From UBA5448 sp045536965 (lineage in GTDB: Bacteria > Bacillota > Clostridia > Oscillospirales > SIG627), in assembly GCA_045536965.1 (NCBI GenBank), contig JAZSON010000014.1:1-51558 (forward strand): a stretch of 51,558 bases of DNA, given 5' to 3'. This document shows, piece by piece, positions 50,613 to 51,558 of this stretch. Below the pieces are notes generated by a model, which saw only the letters and a list, made by a program, of their open reading frames with translations, was not told the origin of the DNA and searched no databases. The first letter of the stretch is position 1. Each line of letters starts with the position of its first letter. The position numbers and the translations under genes were made by a program.

Positions 50613-50813
50613 TTACTGACGATTGAATCTCTGTTTAAACTTATCAACACGACCGCCTGCATCAACAAACTTCTGTTTGCCGGTGAAGAAGGGGTGGCAT
50701 TTAGAACAGATATCTACGCGAAGATTCGCTTTGGTCGAACGGGTTTTGTATTCTGCACCGCAAGCACAAACAACAACCGTTTCAACATACTCGGGATGAA
50801 TGCCTTCTTTCAT
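50613..50813 (-). CDS. rpmE: 50S ribosomal protein L31, zinc-ribbon type
   Basis: This 66-residue protein starts at ATG 50813 (MKEGIHPEYVETVVVCACG), the standard L31 start; AAAGGTG lies 6 bases upstream, and the longer TTG frame is not needed. Cys residues in CACGAEY and CSKCHPFFTG form the zinc ribbon (C+ type). C+ L31 is the form used when zinc is plentiful. No C- paralogue is in the window. Confidence 0.97.
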   Translation of the reverse strand: MKEGIHPEYVETVVVCACGAEYKTRSTKANLRVDICSKCHPFFTGKQKFVDAGGRVDKFKQRFNRQ

Positions 50814-50855
50814 ATTAAACACCTTTCTGACCGCATAGCAGTCCGGATAAAGTTT

Positions 50856-50886
50856 CCGGTGCATATCCAAAGAAGATATGCACCGG
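50856..50886 (-). terminator. 12-bp hairpin just after 5S rRNA
   Basis: Perfect stem CCGGTGCATATC/GATATGCACCGG with a 7-base loop, starting 4 bases beyond the 5S 3' end. No T-run follows on the minus strand, so it may be a processing stem or a weak terminator. Confidence 0.55.
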
Positions 50887-50890
50887 TAAG

Positions 50891-51006
50891 AGTGTCAGCG
50901 TCGACCTATCTTACCGGGACGTTGCCATCCGAGTATTGTCGGCATAGATGAGCTTAACTTCCGTGTTCGGAAAGGGAACGGGTGTACCCTCATCAACAAA
51001 GACACT
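50891..51006 (-). rRNA. rrf: 5S ribosomal RNA
   Basis: About 116 bases. On the minus strand it reads AGTGTC at the 5' end and GACACT at the 3' end, which pair as helix I. The internal CCGAACACGGAAGTTAAGC is the conserved 5S segment. It follows tRNA-Lys with a 3-base gap. Confidence 0.95.
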
Positions 51007-51009
51007 GAC

Positions 51010-51082
51010 TGCACCTTCAGGGATTCGAACCCGGGACCCACTGATTAAGAGTCAGTTGCTCTACCAACTGAGCTAAAGGTGC
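51010..51082 (-). tRNA. tRNA-Lys (anticodon CTT)
   Basis: A 73-base cloverleaf. Acceptor GCACCTT pairs with AAGGTGC; D arm GAGC/GCTC type; anticodon arm ACTGA-CTCTTAA-TCAGT with anticodon CTT (51049-51047); T arm with GGTTCGAATCC; discriminator A at 51010. CCA is not encoded (next bases GTC). It sits between 23S and 5S. Confidence 0.97.
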
Positions 51083-51190
51083 CTACTTATCAGGGACGGG
51101 AGAACCTGAAGCAATTTTCAAGGTTTTTCCGGTATATACCCTGAAAACCGAATAAAGATGAAGTTTGAAACTCTTGTAATTACCAAATTG

Positions 51191-51558
<368 letters not shown>

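Overview
The window looks like a chromosomal segment of an uncultured or poorly characterised member of the Clostridia (Firmicutes/Bacillota). The evidence is a T-box before thrS, a SAM-I riboswitch before metK, a CIRCE operator before groESL, an scpA-scpB pair, a GerW/YtfJ sporulation protein, alr followed by a MazF-type endoribonuclease, AGGAGG-type ribosome binding sites, and vegetative promoters with 17-base spacers. The genus cannot be fixed from this sequence alone.

Layout. (1) 1-4600: the end of an integrative element. It holds an ECF sigma factor cut by the window edge, a short IreB-like protein, an unknown protein, an RpoD-like sigma factor, an excisionase and a Tn916-type tyrosine integrase, followed by repeats that may be integrase arm sites. 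(2) 4640-12935: a polymorphic-toxin (Rhs/YD-repeat) locus on the minus strand. A secreted 2190-residue Rhs protein has a variable C-terminal tip and a tiny two-helix membrane protein overlapping its stop. Downstream lies a displaced Rhs tip with a possible ADP-ribosyltransferase-like toxin domain and its presumed immunity gene. (3) 13250-22020: a PBP5-like protein with two degenerate active-site motifs, a lipoprotein with Ig-like repeats and a C39-like peptidase domain, an RlmL-like methyltransferase, groES-groEL and a Ktr potassium uptake pair. (4) 22040-25760: metK and thrS, each with its riboregulator, meeting at a shared terminator. (5) 25775-34800: an acyl-ACP thioesterase, then a ten-gene minus-strand cluster reading argS, yebC, trmH-like, M50 protease, scpA, scpB, DUF2953, ytfJ, dacF, rluB. 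(6) 34973-38108: an acyltransferase-3 protein and an LtaS-like sulfatase, a cell-envelope pair. (7) 38157-42492: nitroreductase, NAD(P)HX repair enzyme, lipoprotein and alr in one operon, followed by mazF without a visible antitoxin gene. (8) 42620-46400: two tandem RlmD/TrmA-family methyltransferases and an AT-rich foreign-looking gene. (9) 46402-50813: a small membrane protein, uxaC, a PQ-loop-like membrane protein, cca, an Lrp/AsnC regulator and rpmE. (10) 50890-51558: the 3' end of an rRNA operon (23S partial, tRNA-Lys, 5S) on the minus strand.

Genes that work together: scpAB in chromosome condensation; groES/groEL; KtrA/KtrB; the acyltransferase and LtaS-like pair in envelope polymer synthesis; alr and dacF in peptidoglycan; cca with a tRNA-Lys gene that does not encode CCA. 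The best candidates for undescribed biology are the Rhs tip with its overlapping two-helix partner, the displaced Rhs tip cassette, the RpoD-like and IreB-like genes on the integrative element, and the PBP5-like protein that has lost two of its three active-site motifs.
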